A stretch of DNA of 64,000 nt from Rhodospirillales bacterium (GCA_018432935.1 JAHDSF010000012.1:1-64000); one strand, 5' to 3'. Numbered from the stretch's first letter, positions 51,806-61,743 are shown. Notes: generated from the sequence alone by a model not told the origin. Numbers and translations are program-made.

Positions 51806-52680
51806 CGGCACAAGGCGCACTGCGTCTGGCGGCCGCGGAAGAAGACCGCGCGATCAGACTGGAGCACTTCCGTCGCCTGGCGGAGCTCGTCGAAGCCCGC
51901 ATCGGCATCCGCCTGCCGATGGCCAAGCGCGGCATGGTCGCTTGCAGGCTGCAGCGCCGGGCACGCGAGCTGGGCATGGAATCGGTCGGCGCCTACTGCG
52001 CGGCCCTGTTCGAGGCTGACCGCCTGGAGGAAGAATTCCCCCACCTGGTCAATGCGCTGACCACCAACAAGACCGACTTCTTCCGCGAGCCGGTCCACTT
52101 CGAATTCCTCGAGCGCGAGGCCCTGCCGCGGCTGCTGGCCAGCCGCGGCGCCGGGCGCTACCGGCCGCTCGCGGCGTGGAGCGCTGCCTGTTCCACGGGA
52201 CCGGAACCCTACACCATCGCCATGGTTCTCGAGGAATTCGGGCGCATCAAGGGCGGTGGCTTCCGCTATGAAGTGTATGCGAGCGACATCGACACCGATG
52301 CCCTGGCCGAGGGATTGCGGGCGATCTACGACGAGCAATTGCTGCTGCCGGTCCCGACGGACATGTTGCGGCGCTACTTCATGCGCTCGCGCACGCCCAA
52401 CGACCGCCGGGTGCGCGTCGTCCCCGAGCTTCGGGCGGCGGTCAACTTCTGGCGCATGAACCTGCTGGAGCCGGATTATCCCTGGTCGCGGCCGATGGAC
52501 ATCATCTTCTGCCGCAACGTCCTCATCTACTTCGATCGCGCCACCCAGCAGAAGGCGCTGGAGGGTCTGCTCGAATACCTGGAGCCGGGCGGCTATCTTT
52601 TCGTCGGCCACTCCGAGACACTGAACGGATTGACCCTGCCGGTGCGCCAGGTGGCGCCGGCAACTTACGTCCGCCTTTGA
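51802..52680 (+). CDS. cheR: Chemoreceptor methyltransferase CheR
   Basis: A 292-residue CheR with an N-terminal helical domain (FRRLAELVEARIGIRLP) and a SAM-binding domain (LAAWSAACSTGPEPYTIAM; FCRNVLIYFD; FVGHSETL). It methylates receptor glutamates. The three upstream MCPs have C-terminal aromatic pentapeptides that could tether it through its beta-subdomain. Confidence 0.94.
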   Translation: MTAQGALRLAAAEEDRAIRLEHFRRLAELVEARIGIRLPMAKRGMVACRLQRRARELGMESVGAYCAALFEADRLEEEFPHLVNALTTNKTDFFREPVHFEFLEREALPRLLASRGAGRYRPLAAWSAACSTGPEPYTIAMVLEEFGRIKGGGFRYEVYASDIDTDALAEGLRAIYDEQLLLPVPTDMLRRYFMRSRTPNDRRVRVVPELRAAVNFWRMNLLEPDYPWSRPMDIIFCRNVLIYFDRATQQKALEGLLEYLEPGGYLFVGHSETLNGLTLPVRQVAPATYVRL

Positions 52681-52694
52681 CTTGAGGGGTAAGG

Positions 52695-53804
52695 ATGCCT
52701 GTTCGCGACGGCAAGATTAAAGTTCTCGTGGTCGATGATTCGGCGACCGTACGCCAGACGATGTCGGAAATCCTCTCCGCCGACCCCGCCATCGAGGTCA
52801 TCGCCACCGCCAGCGACCCGTTTGTCGCCGCGCGCCGTCTGCAGAGCGAGCTGCCGGACGTCATCACCCTCGACATCGAGATGCCGCGCATGGACGGCAT
52901 CACGTTTCTCCAGAAGATCATGGATCAGCGTCCGCTGCCGGTGGTCATCTGCTCGTCGCTGGCGGCCGAGGGTTCCGACACCCTGGCCAAGGCGATCGAG
53001 GCCGGGGCGGTCGACGTGATCGCCAAGCCGACGGTGGGGACGCGGCAGTTCCTGCTGGAATCGAGCATCCGCATCTGCGACGCGGTCAAGGCGGCGGCCC
53101 ACGCCGACATGGGACGGTTCCGCCGCATGCGAGGCCAGGCCGCCGAGCCGGCCAAGAAGCTGTCGGCGGACGTCATCATCCCCACCCCGAGCGGCCGCCA
53201 ACTGGTGATGACGACGACCGACAAGGTGGTCTGCATCGGTGCCTCCACCGGCGGCACCGAATCGCTGCGCCACGTCCTCCAGGCGCTGCCGATGGACTGC
53301 CCGGGTGTGGTCATCGTGCAGCACATGCCGGAGCACTTCACCACCGCCTTTGCCCGCCGCCTGGATGGCCTGTGTGCGATTTCGGTGCGGGAAGCCCAGA
53401 ACGGCGATCCGGTGCTGCGAGGCCACGCCCTGATCGCGCCCGGCAACCGCCACACCCTGCTCAAGCGCAACGGTGCCCGCTATTCGGTCGAAGTCAAGGA
53501 TGGTCCCCTGGTGACGCGGCACCGTCCCTCGGTCGATGTGCTGTTTCGCTCGGCGGCCGCCTGCGCCGGCGGCAACGCGATCGGCGTCATCATGACCGGC
53601 ATGGGCGACGACGGGGCGCACGGACTGCTCGAGATGCACAATGCGGGGGCCCGCACCATTGCCGAGGACGAGAGCAGCTGCGTCGTCTTCGGCATGCCCA
53701 AGGAAGCGATCAAGCTGGGCGCCGCCCAGCGCATCGTGCCCCTGGATCGGATCTCCTCCGAGATCATGTACGCCTACGCCCACATGCAGAGCGCGGCGGG
53801 ATAG
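52695..53804 (+). CDS. cheB: Chemotaxis methylesterase/response regulator CheB
   Basis: A 369-residue CheB. The receiver domain has phospho-Asp D60 ([11 protein letters not shown]). The methylesterase domain carries the catalytic Ser in GASTGGTE, the His in VQHMPEHF and the Asp in [11 protein letters not shown]. CheB-P removes receptor methyl groups and deamidates glutamines, opposing CheR. It closes the plus-strand operon and converges on the soluble receptor-like gene. Confidence 0.95.
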   Translation: MPVRDGKIKVLVVDDSATVRQTMSEILSADPAIEVIATASDPFVAARRLQSELPDVITLDIEMPRMDGITFLQKIMDQRPLPVVICSSLAAEGSDTLAKAIEAGAVDVIAKPTVGTRQFLLESSIRICDAVKAAAHADMGRFRRMRGQAAEPAKKLSADVIIPTPSGRQLVMTTTDKVVCIGASTGGTESLRHVLQALPMDCPGVVIVQHMPEHFTTAFARRLDGLCAISVREAQNGDPVLRGHALIAPGNRHTLLKRNGARYSVEVKDGPLVTRHRPSVDVLFRSAAACAGGNAIGVIMTGMGDDGAHGLLEMHNAGARTIAEDESSCVVFGMPKEAIKLGAAQRIVPLDRISSEIMYAYAHMQSAAG

Positions 53805-53847
53805 CAGCGACGGTGCGGCCGTCTGAAGCGGGTCCCGGCGAAAGGCT

Positions 53848-55614
53848 CTAGAACAGCAGGTCCGAGATGTCGGCCTCGGCTGCCGGTTTGGGCTGAGGTT
53901 GGGAAACCTTGGCGTCGGTGACCCGTCCCTCCAGCAGGAAGCTATGAAGCTCGCGCTCGCTGGCCATGGTATAGCGCGACTGCAGGAACGACAGCAGTTC
54001 CCGGCGGGCCGCCGCCAGATCGGCCGCGTCCAGGCCGGGGCGCGCCTGGTCCCGGATCGCTTCGAGGCGCTGCTCGGTGGCGCCGACGGCGGCAAGAAAG
54101 CCGTCCGCGAACCGCAACAGGTCCTTGGCCTTCTCCAGGCCGACGGCAACGCCGCGTCGTTTCTGCGCAAGCGAGGCGAGGATCCCCGATGTCTCGCCGC
54201 CGGCCTCGCCAAGCCGCGCGCGAACGGCCGACAACTCCTCGCCGACCTCGCGCAGGCGGCGGCTGCTCCTCTCCCCGGCCGAGCGTGAGAGGCCTTCGGC
54301 AGCGCCGCGCACATGGTCGACGCCTTCGCCGACCGCGCCGGCCAGCGCCCTGGTCCGCCTCGCGTACGCGCGCAGTTCCTGGGCGACCACGTTGAGGGCC
54401 CTGCCCTTTGTCCCCAGGTTGCCGCACTTGATCGAAGCGTTCAGCCCCAGCAGGTTCATATCGGCATCGATGTCCGAGATCGCCCGCATCGAAGCCGCCA
54501 TCCCGTTGGCGGCCTCGACGACCGCTCCCAGGCTGCGCTCGGCAGCCTCCATCGCTTCGGCGTAGCGGCCAAGCACCGTGCCGACCGCCGCCAGATCGTT
54601 CTCGATCTCGGCCAGGAAGTGACGGCCGGCCCCGCTGCCGGCGTAGGCCGCCTCGGCGTCGCTGCCAAGGGTAGCCGCGCGGTCGAGCAGGCTGCCGAGA
54701 TCGCATCCGATGCCGCCGACCCGCGCCTCGAACTCGCGGCGGACGTCGCCGAGATGGTGAAGCTGCAGTTCGCACATGGCGTCGGCGAAAAGGCTCTCCC
54801 GGCCGCCGTTCAGCGGACCCTCGTGATGACCGCCGGCGAGGGCGTTCGCCAGTTCCTCGAGCGCCTCCTCGACATGTTCCAGCCGCTGCCGCGTGATGTC
54901 GCTGCCCTGGAGCCCCGACACCAGCGAGGCGATGGCAGTGCCCACCCCGGCCACCTCGTCCGGCAACCGGCCGACTGCTCTCGCGCCGCGCTCCTGCCGC
55001 TCCTTGATGCCGCGTGCCGAAGCCTCGAGGCGGCCCGCAAGCGCCTCGAACTCGCGCAGATGGCTGGCGTGGGATTCGGTGTGCTGCTCCAGCGCGGCGG
55101 CGGCGGCGGCGCGCAGCGTCTCCAGCCCCTCCTTCAGGTGCTCCACGACCTTGCGGCTGCGCCCCGCCAGGCGCCCGATCTCGTGGGTGAAGACGGTGAA
55201 CTCGGCGGTATCGCGATCGAGATGCGCCGCCTCGACCTTGGCGTTGATGCCCAACACCTCGATCTCGGACGTCACCGCCGCCAAACCCGCCAGAGGTTTG
55301 ACCACCGAATCGGCGGCGGTGGAGAGCCGCGCCAAGTCCTCGCCGCTGTCGGTATCGGCGTCGCGGAGCGAGCGCACCGCGGCGACCGAATCGTCGAGCA
55401 GGCGCAGGCTTTCCGTCATCCGCTCGCCCGCCAGCACACCGACGATCTCGGCCGCCAGATCGGCCAGCTCGCGGCCATCCGCGTGAGCGCGGCGCAGACC
55501 TTCGCCGATCCCCAGGAAAGCGGATTCCATCGGCTGGTGGAGCAGTTTCAGATTCGCCGCGCCTTCGCCGGCGCTGCGAGCCCAGCTGCGGGTCTCCGAC
55601 GGGACTTCCGCCAA
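53848..55614 (-). CDS. Soluble chemoreceptor-like protein with CheZ-like motifs
   Basis: A 588-residue, almost wholly helical protein without membrane segments. Two MCP-tip-like motifs are visible: EIEVLGINAKVEAAH...EIGRLAGRSR at 118-154 and LLGLNASIKCGN...VAQELRAYARR at 388-420. Between them lies LQGSDITRQRLEHVEEALEEL (given as 235-255), whose D239-I-T-R-Q243 has the D-x3-Q spacing of the CheZ active site. A Pro-rich linker leads to the tail EADISDLLF, reminiscent of CheY-binding peptides of CheZ and FliM. Translation probably starts at TTG 55614; the first ATG would remove 28 residues. It lies convergent to cheB and 95 bases beyond livF. I suggest a CheY-P phosphatase or array accessory protein; this is inference. 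Confidence 0.75.
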   Translation of the reverse strand: MAEVPSETRSWARSAGEGAANLKLLHQPMESAFLGIGEGLRRAHADGRELADLAAEIVGVLAGERMTESLRLLDDSVAAVRSLRDADTDSGEDLARLSTAADSVVKPLAGLAAVTSEIEVLGINAKVEAAHLDRDTAEFTVFTHEIGRLAGRSRKVVEHLKEGLETLRAAAAAALEQHTESHASHLREFEALAGRLEASARGIKERQERGARAVGRLPDEVAGVGTAIASLVSGLQGSDITRQRLEHVEEALEELANALAGGHHEGPLNGGRESLFADAMCELQLHHLGDVRREFEARVGGIGCDLGSLLDRAATLGSDAEAAYAGSGAGRHFLAEIENDLAAVGTVLGRYAEAMEAAERSLGAVVEAANGMAASMRAISDIDADMNLLGLNASIKCGNLGTKGRALNVVAQELRAYARRTRALAGAVGEGVDHVRGAAEGLSRSAGERSSRRLREVGEELSAVRARLGEAGGETSGILASLAQKRRGVAVGLEKAKDLLRFADGFLAAVGATEQRLEAIRDQARPGLDAADLAAARRELLSFLQSRYTMASERELHSFLLEGRVTDAKVSQPQPKPAAEADISDLLF

Positions 55615-55709
55615 CTCTACATCCTCGTACCGCTACGCAACCCCGCCATTCTCTCGTGGGGGGAGAGGGAACGCAAGCGGCGATGCAAGGCTGGAGCGTC
55701 TGCGAGAAA

Positions 55710-56426
55710 TCAGGCTTTCGCCTTTCCGAGATACGCCTGCTGTACCTCGGGCGAAGCCAACAGGTTGGCCGCGCTGTCCGCGTGTACCATTCGGCCGATC
55801 TCCAGGACATAGCCGCGGTCGGCCAGCTTGAGGGCCGAGCGGACGTTCTGCTCGACGATCAGGATGGTGACGCCCGAGGCGGCGATCTCCCGCAGGGTGC
55901 GAAAGATGCCCTGGACGATGATCGGGGCCAGGCCAAGGCTCGGCTCGTCGAGCAACAGCAGCTTCGGCTTGGCGATCAGGGCACGCCCGATCGCCAGCAT
56001 CTGCTGCTCGCCCCCCGAAAGGGTGCCCGCGAGCTGGGCCCTTCGCTCGGCAAGCCGGGGGAACATCGCGTAGACGTTGTCGATGCTGCCGGCGATCTCG
56101 CGCGGCGGCCGGGTGAAGCCGCCCAAGGCCAGGTTCTCGGCCACCGTGAGAGTGCCGAAGACGCGGCGGCCCTCCGGCGACTGGGCGATGCCGAGATGGA
56201 CAATGCGGTCGGCGGAGGCCCGCGTGATGTCGGCGCCGTCGAAGACGATGCGCCCGCGGCGTTTCGGCAACAGGCCCGAGACGGCGCGCATCAGGGTCGT
56301 CTTGCCCGCTCCGTTGGCACCCAGAATCGCCACCACCTCGCCCTTCTCGACGGTCAGCGAGACCCCCTTCAGGGCCTCGATCTCGCCGTAGGCGACGCTC
56401 AGGTCGTCGATCGCCAGCAGGGTCAT
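55710..56426 (-). CDS. livF: Branched-chain amino acid ABC transporter ATPase LivF
   Basis: A 238-residue ABC ATPase with Walker A GANGAGKTT, signature LSGGEQQ and Walker B LLLLDEPSLGLAP. The LivF traits are the EGRRVF segment and the length of about 235. It powers uptake with LivG. It is the last gene of livKHMGF, with an ATGA overlap with livG. Confidence 0.93.
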   Translation of the reverse strand: MTLLAIDDLSVAYGEIEALKGVSLTVEKGEVVAILGANGAGKTTLMRAVSGLLPKRRGRIVFDGADITRASADRIVHLGIAQSPEGRRVFGTLTVAENLALGGFTRPPREIAGSIDNVYAMFPRLAERRAQLAGTLSGGEQQMLAIGRALIAKPKLLLLDEPSLGLAPIIVQGIFRTLREIAASGVTILIVEQNVRSALKLADRGYVLEIGRMVHADSAANLLASPEVQQAYLGKAKA

Positions 56427-57205
56427 GCCGCGTCCTCCGCCTCGTCGTCGCGGCCGAGGTAGGCTTCCACCACCGCAGGGTCGGTGCGCACCGCCTCGGC
56501 GCTCCCCTCGGCGATCTTGCGACCGAAGTTGATGACCACGATGTGGTCGGTGACGTTCATCACCACGTTCATGTCGTGCTCGACCAGCAGCACGGTGACG
56601 CCCGAATCGCGGATCGCGAAGATGGTGTCGTTGAGCTCGGCCGATTCGGCTTCGTTCTGGCCTGCCGCCGGCTCGTCGAGGATGACCAGCTTCGGCTCGG
56701 CGACGAGCGTCCGCGCCAGCTCGACCCGCCGCTGCACCCCGTAGGAGAGCGAGACGGCACGTTCGTCCGCCACCTTGTGAAGGCCGAGCCGGCGCAGCAC
56801 CGCATGGGTGCGCTCGGCCAGAGCCGCCTCCTCGCGTCGTTGCGCGCGAGTGCCGACCAGCCCCTGCCACCAGTGCTGGCGCGCCTGGAGGTGGCAGCCG
56901 GCGCGCACGTTCTCGAACACCGACATCTGCGGGAACAGCCGGATCTTCTGGAAGGTGCGCCGGATCCCCAGCGCGGCCACCCGGTGGGGCGACGCCCCGG
57001 TGATGTCCCGTCCCTGCCAGAGGACCTGACCGTCGGTCGGCTTGTAGACCCCGGTGATCATGTTGAACACGGTCGTCTTGCCGGCCCCGTTGGGACCGAT
57101 CAGGGCGACGATCTGCCCTTCCTCGACACTCATGTTGAGGTCGTCCACCGCGCGCAGACCGCCGAAGCTGATGCCCAGCCCGCGCAGTTCCAACAGCCCG
57201 CTCAT
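56423..57205 (-). CDS. livG: Branched-chain amino acid ABC transporter ATPase LivG
   Basis: A 260-residue ABC ATPase with Walker A GPNGAGKTT, Walker B LVILDEPAAG and the long LivG helical insert. The signature motif reads LSYGVQRR instead of LSGGQQ-type, a variation (SYG) common in LivG proteins. Its start overlaps the livM stop and its stop overlaps livF. Confidence 0.93.
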   Translation of the reverse strand: MSGLLELRGLGISFGGLRAVDDLNMSVEEGQIVALIGPNGAGKTTVFNMITGVYKPTDGQVLWQGRDITGASPHRVAALGIRRTFQKIRLFPQMSVFENVRAGCHLQARQHWWQGLVGTRAQRREEAALAERTHAVLRRLGLHKVADERAVSLSYGVQRRVELARTLVAEPKLVILDEPAAGQNEAESAELNDTIFAIRDSGVTVLLVEHDMNVVMNVTDHIVVINFGRKIAEGSAEAVRTDPAVVEAYLGRDDEAEDAA

Positions 57206-58146
57206 AGTCCGTTCCTCCGCCGCGGCCACAGCCCCTGAGGCCGCAGCACCATCACCGCGATCATGGCGATGCCGAACACGAAATAGCGGTACTGAGCGAA
57301 GTCGCGGAAGATCTCGGGCACCACGAACATCAACGCGGTGCCAAGCAGCACGCCGGGGATCGATCCCGGTCCGCCGACGATGACGATCGCGAACAGTGTC
57401 ACCGATTCGGTGAACACGAACGATGACGGGCTGACGGTCGAAAGCTGCACCGCGAACAGCGTCCCCGCCAGCCCCGCCAGCCCGGCGCCGACCGCGAACG
57501 CCAGCGTCTTCACCGCGCGCGCGTCGACCCCCAGCGTGGTCGCCGCCAGCTCGTCCTGCTTGAGGTAACGCAGCGCACGCCCGAACTCGCAGCGGTCGAG
57601 GTTGCGCATCAGGAACAGCACGAGGCCGAGCACCACCCAGTCGAGCCAGAACATGGCGCTCTGGCTGAAGAGCGGGATCCCGAACAGCGACGGCGCCTCG
57701 ATCCCGGTGATGCCGTCGGAGCCGCCGGTGATGCCGCCGGGGTTGTTCTGCATCGCCAGCACGAAAATCGCGTTGAAGCCGATCGTCGCCACCAGCAGAT
57801 AGTCGCCGCGCAGCCGGATCAGCGGCGCCGCCAGCAGGGTGCCCGTACCGGCCGCCAGCAGCACCGCCGCCGGCACGGTGAGGAAGATCGGCACCCCCAA
57901 CTCGGTGTTGAGGATCGCGGTCGTGTAGGCACCGATCCCGAAATAGACCGCATGGCCCATGTCGAACATGCCGCCGCGGCCCAGGATCACGTCCTCGGAT
58001 AGCGCGGTGATCGCGAAGATCGCGAACATGGCGGCGATCGCGACCCACGAGCTGCTGGCGAACGCGGGGATCGCGAAACCGGCGGCCCACAAGGCAATGC
58101 CGATCGCTTCGTTGCGGCGGGTAACCGGCTTTTTCGCGGCGTCCAT
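57202..58146 (-). CDS. livM: Branched-chain amino acid ABC transporter permease LivM
   Basis: A 314-residue permease of about 8-10 helices with the EAA-type loop region LKQDELAATTLGVDARAVKTLAF near residue 187 (positions given, two pieces). It starts at ATG 58146, overlapping the livH stop by one base (TGATG). Confidence 0.92.
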   Translation of the reverse strand: MDAAKKPVTRRNEAIGIALWAAGFAIPAFASSSWVAIAAMFAIFAITALSEDVILGRGGMFDMGHAVYFGIGAYTTAILNTELGVPIFLTVPAAVLLAAGTGTLLAAPLIRLRGDYLLVATIGFNAIFVLAMQNNPGGITGGSDGITGIEAPSLFGIPLFSQSAMFWLDWVVLGLVLFLMRNLDRCEFGRALRYLKQDELAATTLGVDARAVKTLAFAVGAGLAGLAGTLFAVQLSTVSPSSFVFTESVTLFAIVIVGGPGSIPGVLLGTALMFVVPEIFRDFAQYRYFVFGIAMIAVMVLRPQGLWPRRRNGL

Positions 58147-59048
58147 CACGCGTTCTCCGCCACGGGTTCGCCCAAGAGGCCGGTCGGCCGCACCAGCAGG
58201 ATCGCGATCAAGAGGCCGAAGGTGATGGCGTCCTGCCACGAGCTCGAGAGATATCCGGCGGCAAAGGCATTGAACAGGCCGAGCAGGACGCCGCCGATCA
58301 TCGCCCCCGGGATATTGCCGATGCCGCCGAGAATGGCGGCGATGAAGGCGTACAGACCATAGGTCCAGCCCATCGTGAAATAGGCCTGGCGGTAGTAGAC
58401 GCCGATGAACAGGCCGCCGATGGCGCCCAGCGCCGGGCCGACGATGAACACCGTCATGATGATCCGGTTGACGTTGATGCCCATCAGCCTGGCGGCATCC
58501 TGGTCGATCGCGACGGCACGGATCGCAGTGCCGAACAGGGTGTGGTGGACGAAGTAGTAGAGCGCCGCCATCAGCGCCACCGAGGCGAAGATGATCATGA
58601 CCTGCACGAAGGTGATGGTCGCCCCGGCGACGTGCCAGATGACGTCGGGCAGCAGCCCGGCCGGAAAGACATGAACATTGGGGCCCCAGATCAGCATGAT
58701 GCTGTTCTCGATCAGGAGCGACGCGCCGAGGGCCGAAACCACGGCGGACAGGCGGTCCGCCTTGCGCAGCGGGCGATAGGCGACAAGCTCGAGCACGACG
58801 CCCGCGGCTGCGATCACCACGATCGCGACGGCAAAGGCAAGCAGCAGGACGAGCGCCCCGGGCTGGCCGCTGGCGGCCGTCCCGGTCAGCAGCGTCAGCC
58901 CGACGAAGGCGCCGAGGATGCAGAGATCCCCGTGGGCGAAATTGATCAGCCGCATCACGCCGTAGACCATGGTGTAGCCGAGGGCGATCAGGGCATAGAT
59001 CCCGCCGACCGTGAGGCCGTTGAAGACCTGCTGAACGAACGTGCCCAT
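58146..59048 (-). CDS. livH: Branched-chain amino acid ABC transporter permease LivH
   Basis: A 300-residue permease with the N-terminal FNGLTVGGIYALIALGYTM typical of LivH and an EAA-like loop AVAIDQDAARLMGINVNRI near residue 185. It pairs with LivM. It begins 133 bases after livK, with a REP-like palindrome between them. Confidence 0.93.
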   Translation of the reverse strand: MGTFVQQVFNGLTVGGIYALIALGYTMVYGVMRLINFAHGDLCILGAFVGLTLLTGTAASGQPGALVLLLAFAVAIVVIAAAGVVLELVAYRPLRKADRLSAVVSALGASLLIENSIMLIWGPNVHVFPAGLLPDVIWHVAGATITFVQVMIIFASVALMAALYYFVHHTLFGTAIRAVAIDQDAARLMGINVNRIIMTVFIVGPALGAIGGLFIGVYYRQAYFTMGWTYGLYAFIAAILGGIGNIPGAMIGGVLLGLFNAFAAGYLSSSWQDAITFGLLIAILLVRPTGLLGEPVAENA

Positions 59049-59104
59049 GGCGGGTTCTCCCTGCTCTCTCACCTCATGGCAAGGCAGTCGAACCATGAGG
59101 TCGG

Positions 59105-59139
59105 CGGCCTCATCCTTCGACTGGCTCAGGATGAGGCCG
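59105..59139. repeat. Palindromic intergenic repeat (REP-like)
   Basis: CGGCCTCATCCT (59105-59116) and AGGATGAGGCCG (59128-59139) are perfect 12-bp arms with the loop TCGACTGGCTC. It lies in the livK-livH gap and could stabilise the livK message, giving more binding protein than permease. Confidence 0.75.
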
Positions 59140-59180
59140 AACTCCAACTGCGTTGGTGAACCCGGGTCGAACGACCCGGC

Positions 59181-60308
59181 CTAGTTCTGCTTCGGATAGA
59201 GGATCTTGTCGCTGCCGTCCGCCTGCACTTCGAAAGCGACGAACGGGCTGCCGATGCGCTCGCCGCGCCCGCTCCAGCGGAACGGCCCGGTCAGCCCCTG
59301 GAACTCCTTGAGGTTGTGCATGTAGTCCATCAGCTTGTCGGGATCGGTGCTGTTGGTCTTCTCGATCGCCTCCAGAACCGCGCGCATGCCGTCGGCGTTG
59401 GTCAGCGTGAAGACGGAAGGCGGCACGGCGCCGTACTTCTTCTCGTAGTCGGTGACGAACTGCTTGGCAGCCGGGTACGGCAGGTACTGCGGCGCCGGGA
59501 CGTTGATGATGATCGAGCCCGCGGCCGCCGGGCCGGCGATCTTGGCGAACTGGACGTTCTGGTTGGCATCGCCGCCGACGAACACGGCGTTCATGCCGAG
59601 CTGCTGCATCTGGGCCTTGATCAGGCCGCCGTCCGAGTAGTAGCCGGAATAGTAGAGGACGTCCGGGTTCATCGCCTTCAGCTTGGTCAGCACCGGCGTG
59701 AAGTTCTGCGAGCCCTCGTTGACGAACGCCTTCTCGATGACGTTGCCGTTGTTGGCCTTGATCGCGGCGATCACCGCGTCGGCAAGCCCGGTGGCGAAGG
59801 CGGAGTGGTCGGTGAGCACGGCGATGTTCTTGAAGCCGCGCACCTTGACCAGATACTCGCCGGTGAACTCGGCCTCGGCCGAGTTGGGGGCGGCATTGCC
59901 GAACCAGGTCTTGTAGCCCTTCTCCAGCAGCTTGTCGCTGGTGCCGTCCGAGGTCTGGATGACGTTGGCGGCGGCGTAGATCGGCTGGGCGGCCAGCGCG
60001 CAGCCGCTGGTGTACGAGCCGATCACCGCGATCACCTTGTCGTTCACCAGCTGGCGGGCGCAGATCGCCGCCTGCGGCGCCTTGCCCTCATCGTCGCAGA
60101 CCTTGACCTCGATCTTCTGGCCTAGCAGGCCGCCCTTGGCGTTCTGTTGCTCCGCCAGCAGCTTCACGGCCTTCTCGATTCCCTGCCCTTCGTCGGCATA
60201 GGTGCCGGTGGTCGGCGCCTGGACGCCGATCAGGATCGAGGCCGCGCCCGCGGGCCCGGCCAGCAACGCCAGCGCCGCGGCGGCGCCGATGGTCAGCCTG
60301 TTGGTCAT
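59181..60308 (-). CDS. livK: Branched-chain amino acid ABC transporter binding protein LivK
   Basis: A 375-residue periplasmic binding protein with a Sec signal peptide cut near residue 23 (AGA-AS). The mature protein begins ILIGVQAPTTGTYADEGQGIEKA, the type I periplasmic-binding fold of the LivJ/LivK family (given as residues 25-47). It probably binds leucine, isoleucine, valine or related amides. ATG 60308 has GGGAGATGG upstream. First gene of livKHMGF. Confidence 0.9.
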   Translation of the reverse strand: MTNRLTIGAAAALALLAGPAGAASILIGVQAPTTGTYADEGQGIEKAVKLLAEQQNAKGGLLGQKIEVKVCDDEGKAPQAAICARQLVNDKVIAVIGSYTSGCALAAQPIYAAANVIQTSDGTSDKLLEKGYKTWFGNAAPNSAEAEFTGEYLVKVRGFKNIAVLTDHSAFATGLADAVIAAIKANNGNVIEKAFVNEGSQNFTPVLTKLKAMNPDVLYYSGYYSDGGLIKAQMQQLGMNAVFVGGDANQNVQFAKIAGPAAAGSIIINVPAPQYLPYPAAKQFVTDYEKKYGAVPPSVFTLTNADGMRAVLEAIEKTNSTDPDKLMDYMHNLKEFQGLTGPFRWSGRGERIGSPFVAFEVQADGSDKILYPKQN

Positions 60309-60504
60309 GGTTCCATCTCCCTTGGAGCTCCCGTCGCGAAAAAAGCGACATCGGTTTGTAGCGGACTGCAAACGAAACGTCATCAGCCTCGATTACCCAA
60401 ATTGCACCTTGCGGTTCCCATCCTCCCCGGGCGCAGCGGGCTTCCGCCCGCCAGAATTTCTCGATAGCCTGAAGGCTCGTACAGCGGCTGCTTGCGGAGC
60501 CAAC

Positions 60505-61743
60505 TTGGACATCCCGGTCGTCACCCCACCGCCGCACGACAAACCGGCGAGCCTGCCGGCGGCAACCAGCCGGCTTCTGCTGATCGCCGTCGCCGCCCTG
60601 TTCACGCAACAGACGTTCGTCGTGCTGAGCCGCCTGGTCCTGCCGGTACTGGCGCCGGCCATCTCGGCCGACCTAGGCCTCAATCCGGCGCTGATCGGCG
60701 CCTATGCCGGGATCCTGTCGTCGGTCGCCATGGTGCTGGCGATCGGCGCCGGCGGGTTCATCGAGAGGTTCGGGGCGTGGCGCATGTGCCAGTTCGCCCT
60801 GCTGGCCGGCGGCGTCGCCATGCTGGCGGCCGCCCCCGGCCATCTGGCGCTGTTCGCCCTCTCGGCGGTCCTCATCAGCCCCGGTCCCGGGATCTCGACC
60901 GCCGCCAGCTCGCACATCCTGGCCCGCCACTGCCCGCCCAGCCGGGCGCCCCTGTTCTTCTCGCTGAAACAGACCGGCGTGCCCGCCGGGGGCCTGCTCG
61001 CCGGCGTGCTGGTGCCGTACCTGGCGCTGCAGTTCGGCTGGCGCGGCGCCTTCCTGGCGACCGCGCTCCTCTACGTCGGCCTGGCCCTGCTCCTGCAGCC
61101 GTTCCGGGCCGAGTTCGACGCCGACCGCCACCCGAGCCACCGCTCGTTCCTCACCGACGCGAGGGAGACGCTGCGGGCGGCGATCACCGAGCCGCCCCTG
61201 CGCAGCCTGGTGCTGGCGGCATTCGCATTCGTCGGGCTGCAGGCGATTTTTGATTCGTTCTTCGTCATCCATCTGGTGGACGGGCTCGGCTATTCGCTCA
61301 CCGCCGCCGGCGTCGTGTTCTCGATCAGCCAGGCGGTCGCGGTCGCCACCCGCATCCTGTGGGGCTGGATCGCAGGGGCGTTCGTCGCCCCCCGCTTCGT
61401 GCTTGCCGGTCTCGGTCTGGTGATGGCGGCCGCGGCGGCAACGATGGCGCTGGCGGGATCCGGCTGGCCGATCGCGGCGGTGGCCGCGGTGGCGGTCGTC
61501 TACACCGCAACCGCCTACAGCTGGCACGGAGTGCTGCTGGCCGAGGTCGCCCGCCTGGCCCCGGCGGGCCGGGTCGGCGCCACCACCGGCGGCGTGATCG
61601 CCTTCATCATGGCCAGTGCCACGCTGTATCCGCTGCTGTTCGCGGCGATCCTGGCGGGCGCCGAAAGCTATGCGCCGGGCTATCTGCTGGCGGGGCTGCC
61701 GGCCCTGGCGGTCGCGATCCGCTTGCTGCGCGGCAAAGTTTGA
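60505..61743 (+). CDS. MFS transporter
   Basis: A 412-residue, twelve-helix major facilitator. It has a proline-rich cytoplasmic N-terminus, then helix 1 beginning RLLLIAVAALFTQQTF, and the loop 2-3 motif reduced to GGFIERFGAWRM. Translation seems to begin at TTG 60505, with GGAG seven bases upstream; no ATG fits. Members of this size include small organic-acid and cyanate-type carriers. The substrate is unknown; adjacency to livK is divergent and not informative. Confidence 0.8.
   Translation: MDIPVVTPPPHDKPASLPAATSRLLLIAVAALFTQQTFVVLSRLVLPVLAPAISADLGLNPALIGAYAGILSSVAMVLAIGAGGFIERFGAWRMCQFALLAGGVAMLAAAPGHLALFALSAVLISPGPGISTAASSHILARHCPPSRAPLFFSLKQTGVPAGGLLAGVLVPYLALQFGWRGAFLATALLYVGLALLLQPFRAEFDADRHPSHRSFLTDARETLRAAITEPPLRSLVLAAFAFVGLQAIFDSFFVIHLVDGLGYSLTAAGVVFSISQAVAVATRILWGWIAGAFVAPRFVLAGLGLVMAAAAATMALAGSGWPIAAVAAVAVVYTATAYSWHGVLLAEVARLAPAGRVGATTGGVIAFIMASATLYPLLFAAILAGAESYAPGYLLAGLPALAVAIRLLRGKV

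Noticed and set aside
54313-55812. 500-codon plus-strand frame opposite the soluble receptor-like gene
   Set aside because: The minus-strand product shows MCP-like motifs and regular helices; the plus-strand frame shows none.
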